From a virus, in the IMG/VR virus record IMGVR_UViG_3300025879_001526, positions 1 through 30,364 of that record: DNA of 30,364 bases; one strand, written 5' to 3'. The first letter of the stretch is position 1. Every line of letters begins with the position of its first letter. A program made the translations under genes and the position numbers. Positions 18,149 to 25,123 of this stretch are shown piece after piece. Below the pieces are notes generated by a model. The model saw only the letters and a list, made by a program, of their open reading frames with translations, had not been told where the DNA came from and ran no database searches.

Positions 18149-18595
18149 TTACTTATAAACTTTGAATGGAGCAGTTTGGTTTAGATATCCATCATAATCT
18201 TTTCTGAACTCCTCTAATCGAGGTTCAATATCATCTGATTTAATAATCCAAAATTGAGCACCTGCAGCTTTTGCTTTTTCAATTTCTTGATTATCATCTG
18301 ATGAAGATATAATTCCAATTACACAACCATTACCATATTCGAAATTGATTTTACGAATCAACTCAATCCCATCAAAGGATGAACCGATTATATTTAAATC
18401 AACGAATACACACTCAGGTCTATCATCATCATTGTTATCAGGAAACCATTCTTTAAATTTTTTATCAGCTTCATCGGAAGAGTTAAGTGCTTCCAAAGAT
18501 AAAGTGATATCTAAGATACTACAAGCATCTTCGAATACTAGGTGGAATAAATCCTCATCATCCACCAGTAAAATTGAGTTAATCATTTCATTCAT
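18149..18595 (-). CDS. Response regulator, single receiver domain (148 aa)
   Basis: This is a complete CheY-like receiver. The acidic pair is D12-D13 (ILLVDDEDLF), the phosphoacceptor is D66 (CVFVDLNIIG), the conserved Ser/Thr is in the ISSSD segment (S97-S98), and the conserved lysine is K119 (FWIIKSDD). The motif order and spacing are right for an active receiver. There is no DNA-binding or enzymatic output domain, since the sequence ends about 20 residues after the last helix. Output must therefore come from protein-protein contact or phosphotransfer. The ATG overlaps the kinase stop codon by 4 nt (ATGA), so the pair is translationally coupled and almost certainly cognate. Confidence 0.9.
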   Translation of the reverse strand: MNEMINSILLVDDEDLFHLVFEDACSILDITLSLEALNSSDEADKKFKEWFPDNNDDDRPECVFVDLNIIGSSFDGIELIRKINFEYGNGCVIGIISSSDDNQEIEKAKAAGAQFWIIKSDDIEPRLEEFRKDYDGYLNQTAPFKVYK

Positions 18596-19824
18596 TTTAA
18601 ATTAATTCTTAATTTAGTGCCGCTATTTAATTTTTCGGCTGTTATTCCAAAACCATGTTCATTCAGAATTGCGATACAAATATTTAATCCCAATCCAGAA
18701 CCTCCTTCTTTTTGTCCTTCTTTTCTTGTATATGGTTTGGATAACTCAATGAACTCTTCATTAGTAATCCCCCTTCCATTATCTTCCACACACATTGTTG
18801 AATTATTTTCCATATAAACTCTAATTATCTTTGTACTACTATCGTTATACTTTAATCCATTTCTGATTAAGTTATCTATTGCCGTACAAAATAATGGTTC
18901 GTTTACCATTGTGGTTGGTAATCTCTCTATCTTAACTTGTGAGATGTAAGATGTAGAAGATAAGTAGTTTCTAAGTATCTCAGCAAGATTACACTCCTTC
19001 ATATCTAATTGTGCATCTTCCTTAACTAAGTTTGTAAATTCCTTTACACCCGAATATACTTTCTGAGTGTGTCTTAATCCCTCCTCTAACATTCGTAGTG
19101 GAGAACCTATTTTTAATTCTTTGATTTTTTCTTCTGATAATCTTCGTTGTAACGATGATAATCCTCTTGGCATATATGTGTTGATACCACTATGCATATC
19201 ATGTCGGAGAATCTTTGCAGCGTGTTCTAAGTAAGAGTTTTTCTGATTAACTTCTACTTCTGCTAGGTGTTGTAGTGTTGTATCGGTTGCTATCTTTAGA
19301 ACTTTATCGTAACCACCCTTTATACCCTTAATAGGAGTATAGTTACCAAATAACCAACGAGATGTTCCATCCTTTGCTATTCGTTCAAATTCACCACTTA
19401 TATTTTCTCCTCTTTTTAATCTCTGCCAAAACTCTCTATATTCCAAACTTTTCCCATATTGCTTTGGAACCATATTCTTATGTGCTTTATGTTTTAATTC
19501 CTTTTCGGTAAACTTAAACGTATTACAAAACTTTGAATTGGCTTCTAATATGTATCCATCCATATCCAACATTACAACTAAGTTTGATTTATCAATTGCT
19601 GCTAATTGTAAATCAATATTCTTTTCTTTGAGTTTTGTACTTTTGATGAAATTATATATGACATAAGAAAATGGTGGTATAAATAGAATTATACAACCAT
19701 ATCCAAATTCGGCTAAAAGATAAGAAGGTTCAAGCCATCTAAATATAATACAAGTTTGTACTATAAAAAAGATGAATATAATAGAACCTGCTATGCCTAA
19801 ACATATTTTTGCGGACTTATTCAA
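18592..19824 (-). CDS. Membrane sensor histidine kinase with PAS domain (410 aa)
   Basis: Hydrophobic segments lie at about 8-28 and 40-60, joined by a loop of only about 11 residues, so there is little periplasmic sensor. A PAS domain follows at about 72-183 (NLVVMLDMDGYILEANSKFC, then GTSRWLFGNYTPI). The dimerisation helix carries H208 in ILRHDMHSGIN. The ATPase domain shows an N-box with N318 and N322 (IDNLIRNGLKYN), a G1 box with D348, G350 and G352 (VEDNGRGI), and a G2 box GGSGLGLNI at 374-382. All residues needed for autophosphorylation are present. The start is TTG at 19824: no in-frame ATG lies upstream before a stop, and a later start would delete the membrane anchor. Expected partner: the overlapping response regulator. 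Sensing is probably cytoplasmic or membrane-state related. Confidence 0.9.
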   Translation of the reverse strand: MNKSAKICLGIAGSIIFIFFIVQTCIIFRWLEPSYLLAEFGYGCIILFIPPFSYVIYNFIKSTKLKEKNIDLQLAAIDKSNLVVMLDMDGYILEANSKFCNTFKFTEKELKHKAHKNMVPKQYGKSLEYREFWQRLKRGENISGEFERIAKDGTSRWLFGNYTPIKGIKGGYDKVLKIATDTTLQHLAEVEVNQKNSYLEHAAKILRHDMHSGINTYMPRGLSSLQRRLSEEKIKELKIGSPLRMLEEGLRHTQKVYSGVKEFTNLVKEDAQLDMKECNLAEILRNYLSSTSYISQVKIERLPTTMVNEPLFCTAIDNLIRNGLKYNDSSTKIIRVYMENNSTMCVEDNGRGITNEEFIELSKPYTRKEGQKEGGSGLGLNICIAILNEHGFGITAEKLNSGTKLRINLK

Positions 19825-19837
19825 TCTATAAAATATC

Positions 19838-19897
19838 GTTCAAATTACATTATCGAAGAGATAACTGTTTGAACTTTGTTGGTGTGAAGTAATGTAA
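19838..19897 (-). promoter_or_regulatory. Candidate pseudoknot leader of the kinase gene
   Basis: In the transcript (minus strand) the order is TTACATTA (19897-19890), 15 nt, GTTCAAA (19874-19868), 15 nt, TAATGTAA (19852-19845), TTTGAAC (19844-19838). The first pairs perfectly with the third and the second with the fourth, with the last two abutting exactly. This is the topology of an H-type pseudoknot, ending 13 nt before the TTG start codon. The arms are AT-rich, so chance occurrence or a DNA-level operator is possible. Confidence 0.4.
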
Positions 19898-19907
19898 CCT
19901 ATTTAGA

Positions 19908-19915
19908 ATAAATAT
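19908..19915 (-). promoter_or_regulatory. Candidate late promoter element ATATTTAT (kinase operon)
   Basis: The minus strand reads GTATATTTATTC just after the gp55-like gene ends, 84 nt or more upstream of the kinase start. If it acts as a -10-like element, the transcript would begin close to the first arm of the leader structure at 19897. Confidence 0.35.
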
Positions 19916-19918
19916 ACA

Positions 19919-20644
19919 CTAATAAGAAAAGAATTCATCTTCATCATTGTTATCAGATATTTCACCATGGTCTAGGTATTCATTTAACATTCGCTTCTGA
20001 TGAGTTTTCATAACATTAACTACTTTTGTAATATAATGTGTTTTACAATCTGTCATTTCTCTGATAAGAAGGTATAAGTGTTTTTTATTGAAATTTTCTA
20101 TATACTGACTTCTTCTAAATAATTCTAATATAGCATCTGCAATTTGAATATCTCGTTTCTTTACAAATACTTTTGTAAGATTCTTATCCCAATATGCTAA
20201 CATAAGTTCTTTGAATTCATTAAATTCATTTCCTTTTTGCTCGTGATAGAAATCATTTTCAGGATTCCAAGTTTCTGGCATCTTAGATAATAGTTCAGTC
20301 TTTTTGTATCTTTTATAATTTCCATTATTACTAAGAATTAAATGATTTTTAGCAACAATAGAAAAATAAGAAAATGCTCTACCTTTAAGTGGTTGATACA
20401 TATGAATCTTTTGTATCAATACAGATACTACTTCCTTTTTAACATCCTCTTTAGATACATCGAAGTATGAGAACTTAAATGTATTTAAAATATTTTCTGC
20501 TAACTTTTCAAATGGAAATTGTATTCTTTCTTTATATATTTGATTTCTGACTTTTGGGTCAGTACTAGCATTGTATTCAATGATAGCATCTTGAGCAGGA
20601 GTACCGAAATATATTTTTGACTTCTTTTTTCTAGGTCTGGGCAT
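19919..20644 (-). CDS. 55: gp55-like late-transcription sigma factor
   Basis: This 241-residue protein contains a helix with PLKGRAFSYFSIVAKNHLIL and then NNGNYKRYKKTELLS. This corresponds to the sigma region 2-like core conserved in T4 gp55 and its marine relatives (an aromatic-rich helix ending in a basic stretch). T4 gp55 (185 residues) binds host core polymerase and recognises the TATAAATA late promoter. Extra residues here lie at the basic N-terminus (MPRPRKKKSKIY) and the acidic C-terminus (DNNDEDEFFSY). The C-terminal acidic/aromatic tip could serve the sliding-clamp contact that T4 gp55 makes through its C-terminus, which is an inference. It follows a small membrane protein gene by 3 nt under an early-type promoter. 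Confidence 0.78.
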   Translation of the reverse strand: MPRPRKKKSKIYFGTPAQDAIIEYNASTDPKVRNQIYKERIQFPFEKLAENILNTFKFSYFDVSKEDVKKEVVSVLIQKIHMYQPLKGRAFSYFSIVAKNHLILSNNGNYKRYKKTELLSKMPETWNPENDFYHEQKGNEFNEFKELMLAYWDKNLTKVFVKKRDIQIADAILELFRRSQYIENFNKKHLYLLIREMTDCKTHYITKVVNVMKTHQKRMLNEYLDHGEISDNNDEDEFFSY

Positions 20645-20647
20645 ATT

Positions 20648-20917
20648 TTATAAATTATTTTTATATTTTTCAATAATATCTTTTAACTCTTTGAAAACCA
20701 CACCAACTTCATCATCGGATTCAAACGAACCTCTGATGTCGATTTCTTTCATCTCCTTCATCATATTTTCCAAAGTACCAATGGATAATTCATTTAGATT
20801 ATCCATATCGTTAGCAATTGTTTCTATTTGTCTAACCAATTGAGTTCCTCTGATAATAAAAAATATATTGGATATTACTAGAACTCCAATTATTATGTAT
20901 AAATAAATTTCTTCCAT
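20648..20917 (-). CDS. Small membrane-anchored protein (89 aa)
   Basis: One hydrophobic segment at about 4-24 (IYLYIIIGVLVISNIFFIIR) is followed by a charged helical domain containing GSFESDDEVGVVFKELKDII. The latter block looks like one I associate with small conserved proteins of T4-like marine phages. With no cleavable signal, the topology is probably N-terminal anchor and cytoplasmic coiled domain. It is the first gene after the early-type promoter at 20937-20966 and is co-transcribed with the gp55-like gene. Function unknown. Confidence 0.6.
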   Translation of the reverse strand: MEEIYLYIIIGVLVISNIFFIIRGTQLVRQIETIANDMDNLNELSIGTLENMMKEMKEIDIRGSFESDDEVGVVFKELKDIIEKYKNNL

Positions 20918-20936
20918 TTTGATATTATATTTTACT

Positions 20937-20966
20937 AATATACGAAAAAAAGTTCAACTTTCCAAA
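20937..20966 (-). promoter_or_regulatory. Early-type promoter TTTGG-N18-GTATATT
   Basis: TTTGG (20966-20962), exactly 18 nt, then GTATATT (20943-20937) followed by AG. This matches the Bacteroidota housekeeping promoter pattern (-33 TTTG, -7 TAnnTTTG, spacing 19-21) in reading TTTG-N20-TATATTAG. It drives the membrane protein and sigma-factor genes, starting about 20 nt upstream of the ATG at 20917. Confidence 0.75.
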
Positions 20967-21194
20967 TTATGCTTCGCCTTTTTTTCCAAAGAAGGGAAAT
21001 GATGTAATTTCGTTTTCATCTTCTTCCTCTTTTTCTTTTTGTATTTCGATGTTTAGTTCTTTGATTTTTTTGATAATAGCATTATCAAATCTTACCTCAT
21101 CTATTAACTCCTCTTCAATTAATTCATCAACTATTGTTTCTAATATAATTTCCAAGGTTCTAATTTTTTGTTCTAATATATAGAGTCTTGTCAT
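20967..21194 (-). CDS. Small acidic helical protein (75 aa)
   Basis: It is helical throughout, with a leucine/isoleucine heptad N-terminus (RLYILEQKIRTLEIILETIV), a highly charged Lys/Glu stretch and a distinct C-terminal tail FPFFGKKGEA. The aromatic tail after an acidic linker resembles a short docking peptide. No family is recognised. It is the last gene of the uvdE operon, 3 nt after the previous gene, and its stop abuts the next promoter. Confidence 0.55.
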   Translation of the reverse strand: MTRLYILEQKIRTLEIILETIVDELIEEELIDEVRFDNAIIKKIKELNIEIQKEKEEEDENEITSFPFFGKKGEA

Positions 21195-21197
21195 ATG

Positions 21198-21449
21198 TTA
21201 TATAGTTAACGAACCAGTTGTTACGTTAAGTGAATGTAAAAATTCTTTGAATTCTTTATCTGATGGTGTTTCATAATCTAGCTCACCAAATGCTTTGTTA
21301 ATTGAGTTGTGATGATATCCCATTGATGATGCCATTCTAACACACATAATTTTAAATTCATGTATATTCATATCATCTGGTACATCAAACGTTACGTTTA
21401 TTGCCTCTCTATTTGTAGGCTCTTCCGATTTATATGATAATATTCCCAT
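21198..21449 (-). CDS. Small conserved-looking protein (83 aa)
   Basis: The core reads MNIHEFKIMCVRMASSMGYH and then SINKAFGEL, a small two-helix pattern I loosely associate with uncharacterised T4-like phage proteins. The N-terminus is beta-like (AINVTFDVPDD). Its start codon shares one base with the stop of the deformylase-like gene, so translation is coupled. Function unknown. Confidence 0.5.
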   Translation of the reverse strand: MGILSYKSEEPTNREAINVTFDVPDDMNIHEFKIMCVRMASSMGYHHNSINKAFGELDYETPSDKEFKEFLHSLNVTTGSLTI

Positions 21450-22027
21450 TATACTAATTGATATCCTTTATCTAAAAGAGGTTGTGCTTTTTTGTATTTA
21501 ACAAATTCCATTTCTCCTTCAGGTGATTGTAACATTACTCTTTCATTTCTACCAGGTGTTTTCTCTGCTTTAATTTGACCACTATATCTTCTGATTGGGG
21601 AGTTTATACTTACCCCATCAATAGAATCAATTAATCTCTGAGCAGTAATACATTCAAATAATCCCAAGTCATTCATATATTCTTCTTGGTCTTTCCATTC
21701 TTTTTTATCTGATGAGAATTCTACTACACCTAAGTTATCAGTATCTATTTTAAACCATTGATGTCTAGCAGTTTTTCTAACCTTTTTCTTTTTATCTAAT
21801 TCCTTTTCAAAATAAACAACCATCTCTTTAGAGGTTTCGATAACTTTTGGGTTTACTAATGTTAATTCATCATATTCTCCACCAAACTTAATAGTAACAA
21901 TACGTTTATCCATTCCAACATCAGATGCATTTACAGCATATTCGTTTTCTAATTTAGATATCTTTTCTTTATATTCGTTTAACTCTTCAGTTGTAACGGT
22001 AGTTTTTTCAATTCTCTTTACTATCAT
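21449..22027 (-). CDS. Peptide-deformylase-like protein lacking the catalytic motifs (192 aa)
   Basis: The framework of a peptide deformylase is visible. VGMDKRIVTIKFGGEYDELT then LVNPKVIETSKE corresponds to the strand-turn-strand after motif 1. NLGVVEFSSD corresponds to the strand after motif 2. ECITAQRLIDSIDGVSI aligns with the motif 3 helix. Each active-site motif is altered. GxGLAAPQ is replaced by YAVNASDVG (30-38), EGCLS by FEKELD (73-78) with the metal Cys gone, and QHExDH by QRLIDS (130-135) with both metal histidines and the catalytic Glu gone. The C-terminal extension (PGRNERVMLQSPEGEMEF and onward) looks intact. I infer a non-catalytic derivative of a phage deformylase. Alternatively it is an unrelated fold with chance similarity. 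It is the fourth gene of the uvdE operon. Confidence 0.6.
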   Translation of the reverse strand: MIVKRIEKTTVTTEELNEYKEKISKLENEYAVNASDVGMDKRIVTIKFGGEYDELTLVNPKVIETSKEMVVYFEKELDKKKKVRKTARHQWFKIDTDNLGVVEFSSDKKEWKDQEEYMNDLGLFECITAQRLIDSIDGVSINSPIRRYSGQIKAEKTPGRNERVMLQSPEGEMEFVKYKKAQPLLDKGYQLV

Positions 22028-22184
22028 AGTATTTTTTTATTTCGTTTGTTAAATAATCAATCGATTCGGCACTACCTATATATGCTCCATGTTTTGCGTA
22101 AAATGGAATCCACATATTTTTGTTAGTTTCGATTCTTTCTTTTAATTGGTATCTCTCAGGTAAGTGAACTTTTATATAACTCAT
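22008..22184 (-). CDS. Small protein between cupin and deformylase-like genes (58 aa)
   Basis: The ATG at 22184 opens 58 codons ending in TGA at 22008. The product begins MSYIKVHLPERYQLKERIET and ends YDSKEN, with an aromatic middle (MWIPFYAKHGAYIG). Its start overlaps the cupin stop (ATGA, 22181-22184) and its end overlaps the next gene by 20 nt. That arrangement fits the packing of this operon and fills an otherwise empty 150-base gap. It has no recognised family and no membrane segment. Confidence 0.7.
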   Translation of the reverse strand: MSYIKVHLPERYQLKERIETNKNMWIPFYAKHGAYIGSAESIDYLTNEIKKYYDSKEN

Positions 22185-22567
22185 AATAAATCTTCTGGTG
22201 TTTCTCTATAAACTCTGTAACTATCTTCATCAAAGTGTTCAGTTGAAACCTCAAATACAATTGAGTTATCTTCCAATGAAATTAATTGATGAGGTAATCC
22301 TCTATCGATTAAAACACTATCTCCTTTTTCTAATGTTTTACCTTCCAACTTTCCATCTTCCACATTCAACCAATTAAATTGAAATCTTCCCTCTTGTACA
22401 TACCAACTTTCTTTTTTCTTTAAGTGGTAATGCATTGAAAATCTATTTCTATCTTTTGTGAATACTAATAGCTTACCGCAATATTCATTATCATTGTGAA
22501 TCCATAATTCATATCCCCAATTCTTTTCTACTCTCTTAGGAGTCTTTATATCTACATCTATAATCAT
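22181..22567 (-). CDS. Cupin-fold protein (128 aa)
   Basis: A single cupin domain is visible with the metal-binding set H46-x-H48-x4-E53 (MHYHLKKKESWYVQEG) and H93 (IDRGLPHQLIS), inside the usual G-D-S-x-x-I-x-x-G-x-x-H motif 2. The opening KNWGYELWIHN and the overall length resemble the mannose-6-phosphate isomerase type II/WbuC-like cupins that act on or bind sugars. Its substrate here is unknown, and isomerase or epimerase activity is not implied by the motifs alone. Its ATG overlaps the uvdE stop by 4 nt. Confidence 0.75.
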   Translation of the reverse strand: MIIDVDIKTPKRVEKNWGYELWIHNDNEYCGKLLVFTKDRNRFSMHYHLKKKESWYVQEGRFQFNWLNVEDGKLEGKTLEKGDSVLIDRGLPHQLISLEDNSIVFEVSTEHFDEDSYRVYRETPEDLL

Positions 22568-23517
22568 TCTGAATAACTTTGTGTGTTTAACAATCCACTA
22601 TACTCACATACATTAAACTTTCCCATATGTGGTAAGATGGCAAGTTCTTTTGCTTTTGCTTCTACCATTACATCAACATCCATTCCATATAGTTTAGGAA
22701 GTTTGTTAATATAATCTGAGTGAGCCTGTTCTTTAATTTTTACATTTTCTTCGTGTAATCTCTTAGACTCAGAATAATGTACAATTGGTTTAATATTTTT
22801 AGGCCAAGTTGTAATTGCTAACTTCAATGCATCTTCTTCGGTTAATCCACCTGTACAAAATTGATGATGATGATAATCAAATACAATTGGAATACCTATT
22901 TGTTCATTTAGATACATCAAATCCTTTACTGAATACATTGATGCTTTATCATCGTTTTCAACTGTCAATCTACTTCGTACCGAGTGTGATAATTTTTTAA
23001 AGTTTTCACAAAATCTTTTCATTGCAGATTCCTTGTCTCCATACACCCCATTACAATGTATATTAATTTTATTATAATGAGACTTTTCCAATCCCATTAA
23101 ATCAAATATTTTTGCATGTAATTCTAAATCCTTAAATGTGTTTTCAACAACATGAGGTCTTGGTGAAACTAATACATTAAATGGGCCAGGATGTGAAGTG
23201 ATTCTAATACCATTTTTCTTTGCATAATTACCACATGCTAACAATATGGTTTTGATTCTAGCATAGTGTGGAGATTTCTCTATCTCATATTCAGAACCCC
23301 AAGGAAACATTTCGGAAGATAATCTGAATAGTTTTATTCCATTCTCATTATTCCATTCTAAGATTCTATACAAATCTCTAGCATTTTGTAATGCCAATTC
23401 AGTTGCATATTCAACACCCCTTTCTTGGAATGTTCTTTTAATCATTGAACGATTTGTTGTTACTTTTGGTTTTTGACTCGATAGAGTCATGTTAATACAA
23501 GCGTATCCTAAATTCAT
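22564..23517 (-). CDS. uvdE: UV damage endonuclease UvdE
   Basis: This 317-residue TIM-barrel nuclease nicks DNA 5' of UV photoproducts. It starts MNLGYACINMTL, typical of the family, and carries the expected metal and active-site positions: H109 (ITSHPGPFNVL), H154 (INIHCNGVYG), E187 (LTVENDD), D214 and H216-H218 (VFDYHHHQF), H247 (PIVHYSESK), H266 (QAHSDYI) and E286 (DVMVEAKAKE). Length matches bacterial UvdE (about 300). T4 uses DenV for this task, so UvdE is a functional replacement suited to sunlit water. It is the first gene of a six-gene operon under the early-type promoter at 23548-23577. Confidence 0.93.
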   Translation of the reverse strand: MNLGYACINMTLSSQKPKVTTNRSMIKRTFQERGVEYATELALQNARDLYRILEWNNENGIKLFRLSSEMFPWGSEYEIEKSPHYARIKTILLACGNYAKKNGIRITSHPGPFNVLVSPRPHVVENTFKDLELHAKIFDLMGLEKSHYNKINIHCNGVYGDKESAMKRFCENFKKLSHSVRSRLTVENDDKASMYSVKDLMYLNEQIGIPIVFDYHHHQFCTGGLTEEDALKLAITTWPKNIKPIVHYSESKRLHEENVKIKEQAHSDYINKLPKLYGMDVDVMVEAKAKELAILPHMGKFNVCEYSGLLNTQSYSE

Positions 23518-23547
23518 TTCGTTGGATTTATCATTTGTTATACAACA

Positions 23548-23577
23548 AATATACGAAAAATATATTTAAAAACCAAA
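23548..23577 (-). promoter_or_regulatory. Early-type promoter TTTGG-N18-GTATATT (uvdE operon)
   Basis: TTTGG (23577-23573), 18 nt, GTATATT (23554-23548) then TG, giving the fullest -7 match (TATATTTG) to the Bacteroidota TAnnTTTG consensus. The next ATG is at 23517. Confidence 0.8.
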
Positions 23578-23583
23578 TTTATT

Positions 23584-24918
23584 TTAATAAGTTTTTGAAT
23601 CGAAGTTATCAGGATAGTTTGTATCCTTTTCGTTTTTGATATAAGTCAACCAATAGTTAACTGCATTTTGATTATTAATCCACTTACTTCTATCACCCCA
23701 ATTGAAATTAGGTCTAGCATAAAATGGCTTTTCATTCATCACATATTGTGCTCTCTTAGAAGATGCGGGTCTTGGTTCATCAATCAAACCATCTCCGGTA
23801 TTATCATATCCATCAATAGTACCATCACCATCGATATCAACACCTCTTCTAGAAGTATCTTTTTTTAGAGTATCTATGGGATTTATGAATTCTTTATATG
23901 AACTTGTAGCTTCTTTTAAAGCTTCGTTAGGTTCTGATTCCTTTTCAGATTCTTCTACAATTTTTGAAATATCTTCTGGTGTTAAATCTTTAACCATATC
24001 ATTCATTACTAAATCAAGTGCATGGTCTTCATCCCATTCCTCGGCGTCACTATCATCAATCTCTTCTTCTTCGGGCTCTTCATCATATAACTCTCTCTTA
24101 CGAATTATCTTTTCTTTATCAACAATTCCCCTATCAACTTTTATTGCGTTGTTAAAAGCGATTACTAATGCAACTGCAAGTGGGTCGAATACAAAGATAA
24201 TAATTAGAATGAACCAATTGATAATAACATCCATAGGCTTATCTAATAATCCACTAAGGTATTCTAATGGGCCCAATTCAGATGATACACCTTCTGATGA
24301 TTCAACATCTAATATTTTTAATTGAATTGATTGTAATGAATCTGCTGCTACTTCTCTTTTCGCTTGAACACCTTTACGATTTTGTTCTTCAACTTCGATA
24401 CGTTTTTGAGAAATCCTAAGTTCGGAAGTAGAGATGGTTGTTCTAACGCCCCCAACCACCGAGGTGTCTCGTACTTGGATTGATTGAGATTTTGCATTAG
24501 AAAGAGTACTAATGTTACCACTAATTCTTTTAAGTTCTTCATCATATCTTATTACATCATCACCCCAAAACTTTTCTTTTTGTTGTAGGAATGCTAATTG
24601 TTTTTCTTTTATACTGAATTGATTGAATGTATCTTGAAATGCAGAGGTTAAGAATCCGTAGATACCTAATGATGTTATAAGGATTAAAATAAGAACTGCT
24701 CCACTTAGATAGATTCTAAATGACTTGTTTATCTTATCCCAATAGTTGTAAAGGTATCCTGCAGTAATAAGTTTAGCAAGTTCCAATGAACTAGCCATTA
24801 CTATTACAGATAAAGATGCTCCTGCAAATAGTTTAGATAAACCACTTACGGAGAAGAATGCTGCATTGAATGCTACAAACAATGCTGATAATCCTAGCAA
24901 TAAAGTTCTAAATTTCAT
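23584..24918 (-). CDS. Multi-pass membrane protein with acidic tail and Ca-binding-type loop (444 aa)
   Basis: Hydrophobic segments lie at about 5-25, 33-57, 70-92 and 230-256. The 92-228 stretch is a long charged helical region that would form a coiled coil. The C-terminal ~185 residues are soluble, with a strongly acidic part (residues 279-299) and a DIDGDGTIDGYD loop at 361-372 followed by TGDGLID, like the EF-hand/dockerin or thrombospondin-3 calcium loops. The N-terminal SVIVMASSLELAKLITAGYL block is one I recognise in membrane proteins of marine phages, function unknown. It follows the 57-residue gene with a 9-nt gap. A role in membrane remodelling or superinfection control is possible but unsupported. 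Confidence 0.6.
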   Translation of the reverse strand: MKFRTLLLGLSALFVAFNAAFFSVSGLSKLFAGASLSVIVMASSLELAKLITAGYLYNYWDKINKSFRIYLSGAVLILILITSLGIYGFLTSAFQDTFNQFSIKEKQLAFLQQKEKFWGDDVIRYDEELKRISGNISTLSNAKSQSIQVRDTSVVGGVRTTISTSELRISQKRIEVEEQNRKGVQAKREVAADSLQSIQLKILDVESSEGVSSELGPLEYLSGLLDKPMDVIINWFILIIIFVFDPLAVALVIAFNNAIKVDRGIVDKEKIIRKRELYDEEPEEEEIDDSDAEEWDEDHALDLVMNDMVKDLTPEDISKIVEESEKESEPNEALKEATSSYKEFINPIDTLKKDTSRRGVDIDGDGTIDGYDNTGDGLIDEPRPASSKRAQYVMNEKPFYARPNFNWGDRSKWINNQNAVNYWLTYIKNEKDTNYPDNFDSKTY

Positions 24919-24927
24919 GTGGGGGGT

Positions 24928-25101
24928 TTAGCCAATTAAAGTTCGAGTAAGTTCCAATAACCTTTGAATCTTCTTCGTTAACTTTAAAGCGTCTTCTTGA
25001 TTTGAAGGTCTTTTTCCTTCTAACATTTCACCAATTACTTTATTAGAATTTTCAATTCCATCTAAGTATGATTCTGCCTTTTCTTTGTATTCTGCTTTCA
25101 T
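24928..25101 (-). CDS. Small helical protein (57 aa)
   Basis: The ATG at 25101 opens 57 codons ending in TAA at 24928. The product begins MKAEYKEKAESYLDGIENSN and continues with VIGEMLEGKRPSNQEDALKL, a charged helical pair separated by a G-K-R-P-S turn. I associate this pattern with small conserved proteins of T4-like marine phages. An ATATTTATATAT element lies 23 nt or more upstream, and the next gene starts 9 nt downstream. It fills a 276-base gap that would otherwise appear non-coding. Confidence 0.7.
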   Translation of the reverse strand: MKAEYKEKAESYLDGIENSNKVIGEMLEGKRPSNQEDALKLTKKIQRLLELTRTLIG

Positions 25102-25123
25102 AATAACATTCTTTATTCGTATA

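Noticed and set aside
24348-24545. A 65-codon minus frame inside the large membrane protein gene
   Set aside because: It lies entirely within a longer well-supported frame and shows no independent start context.
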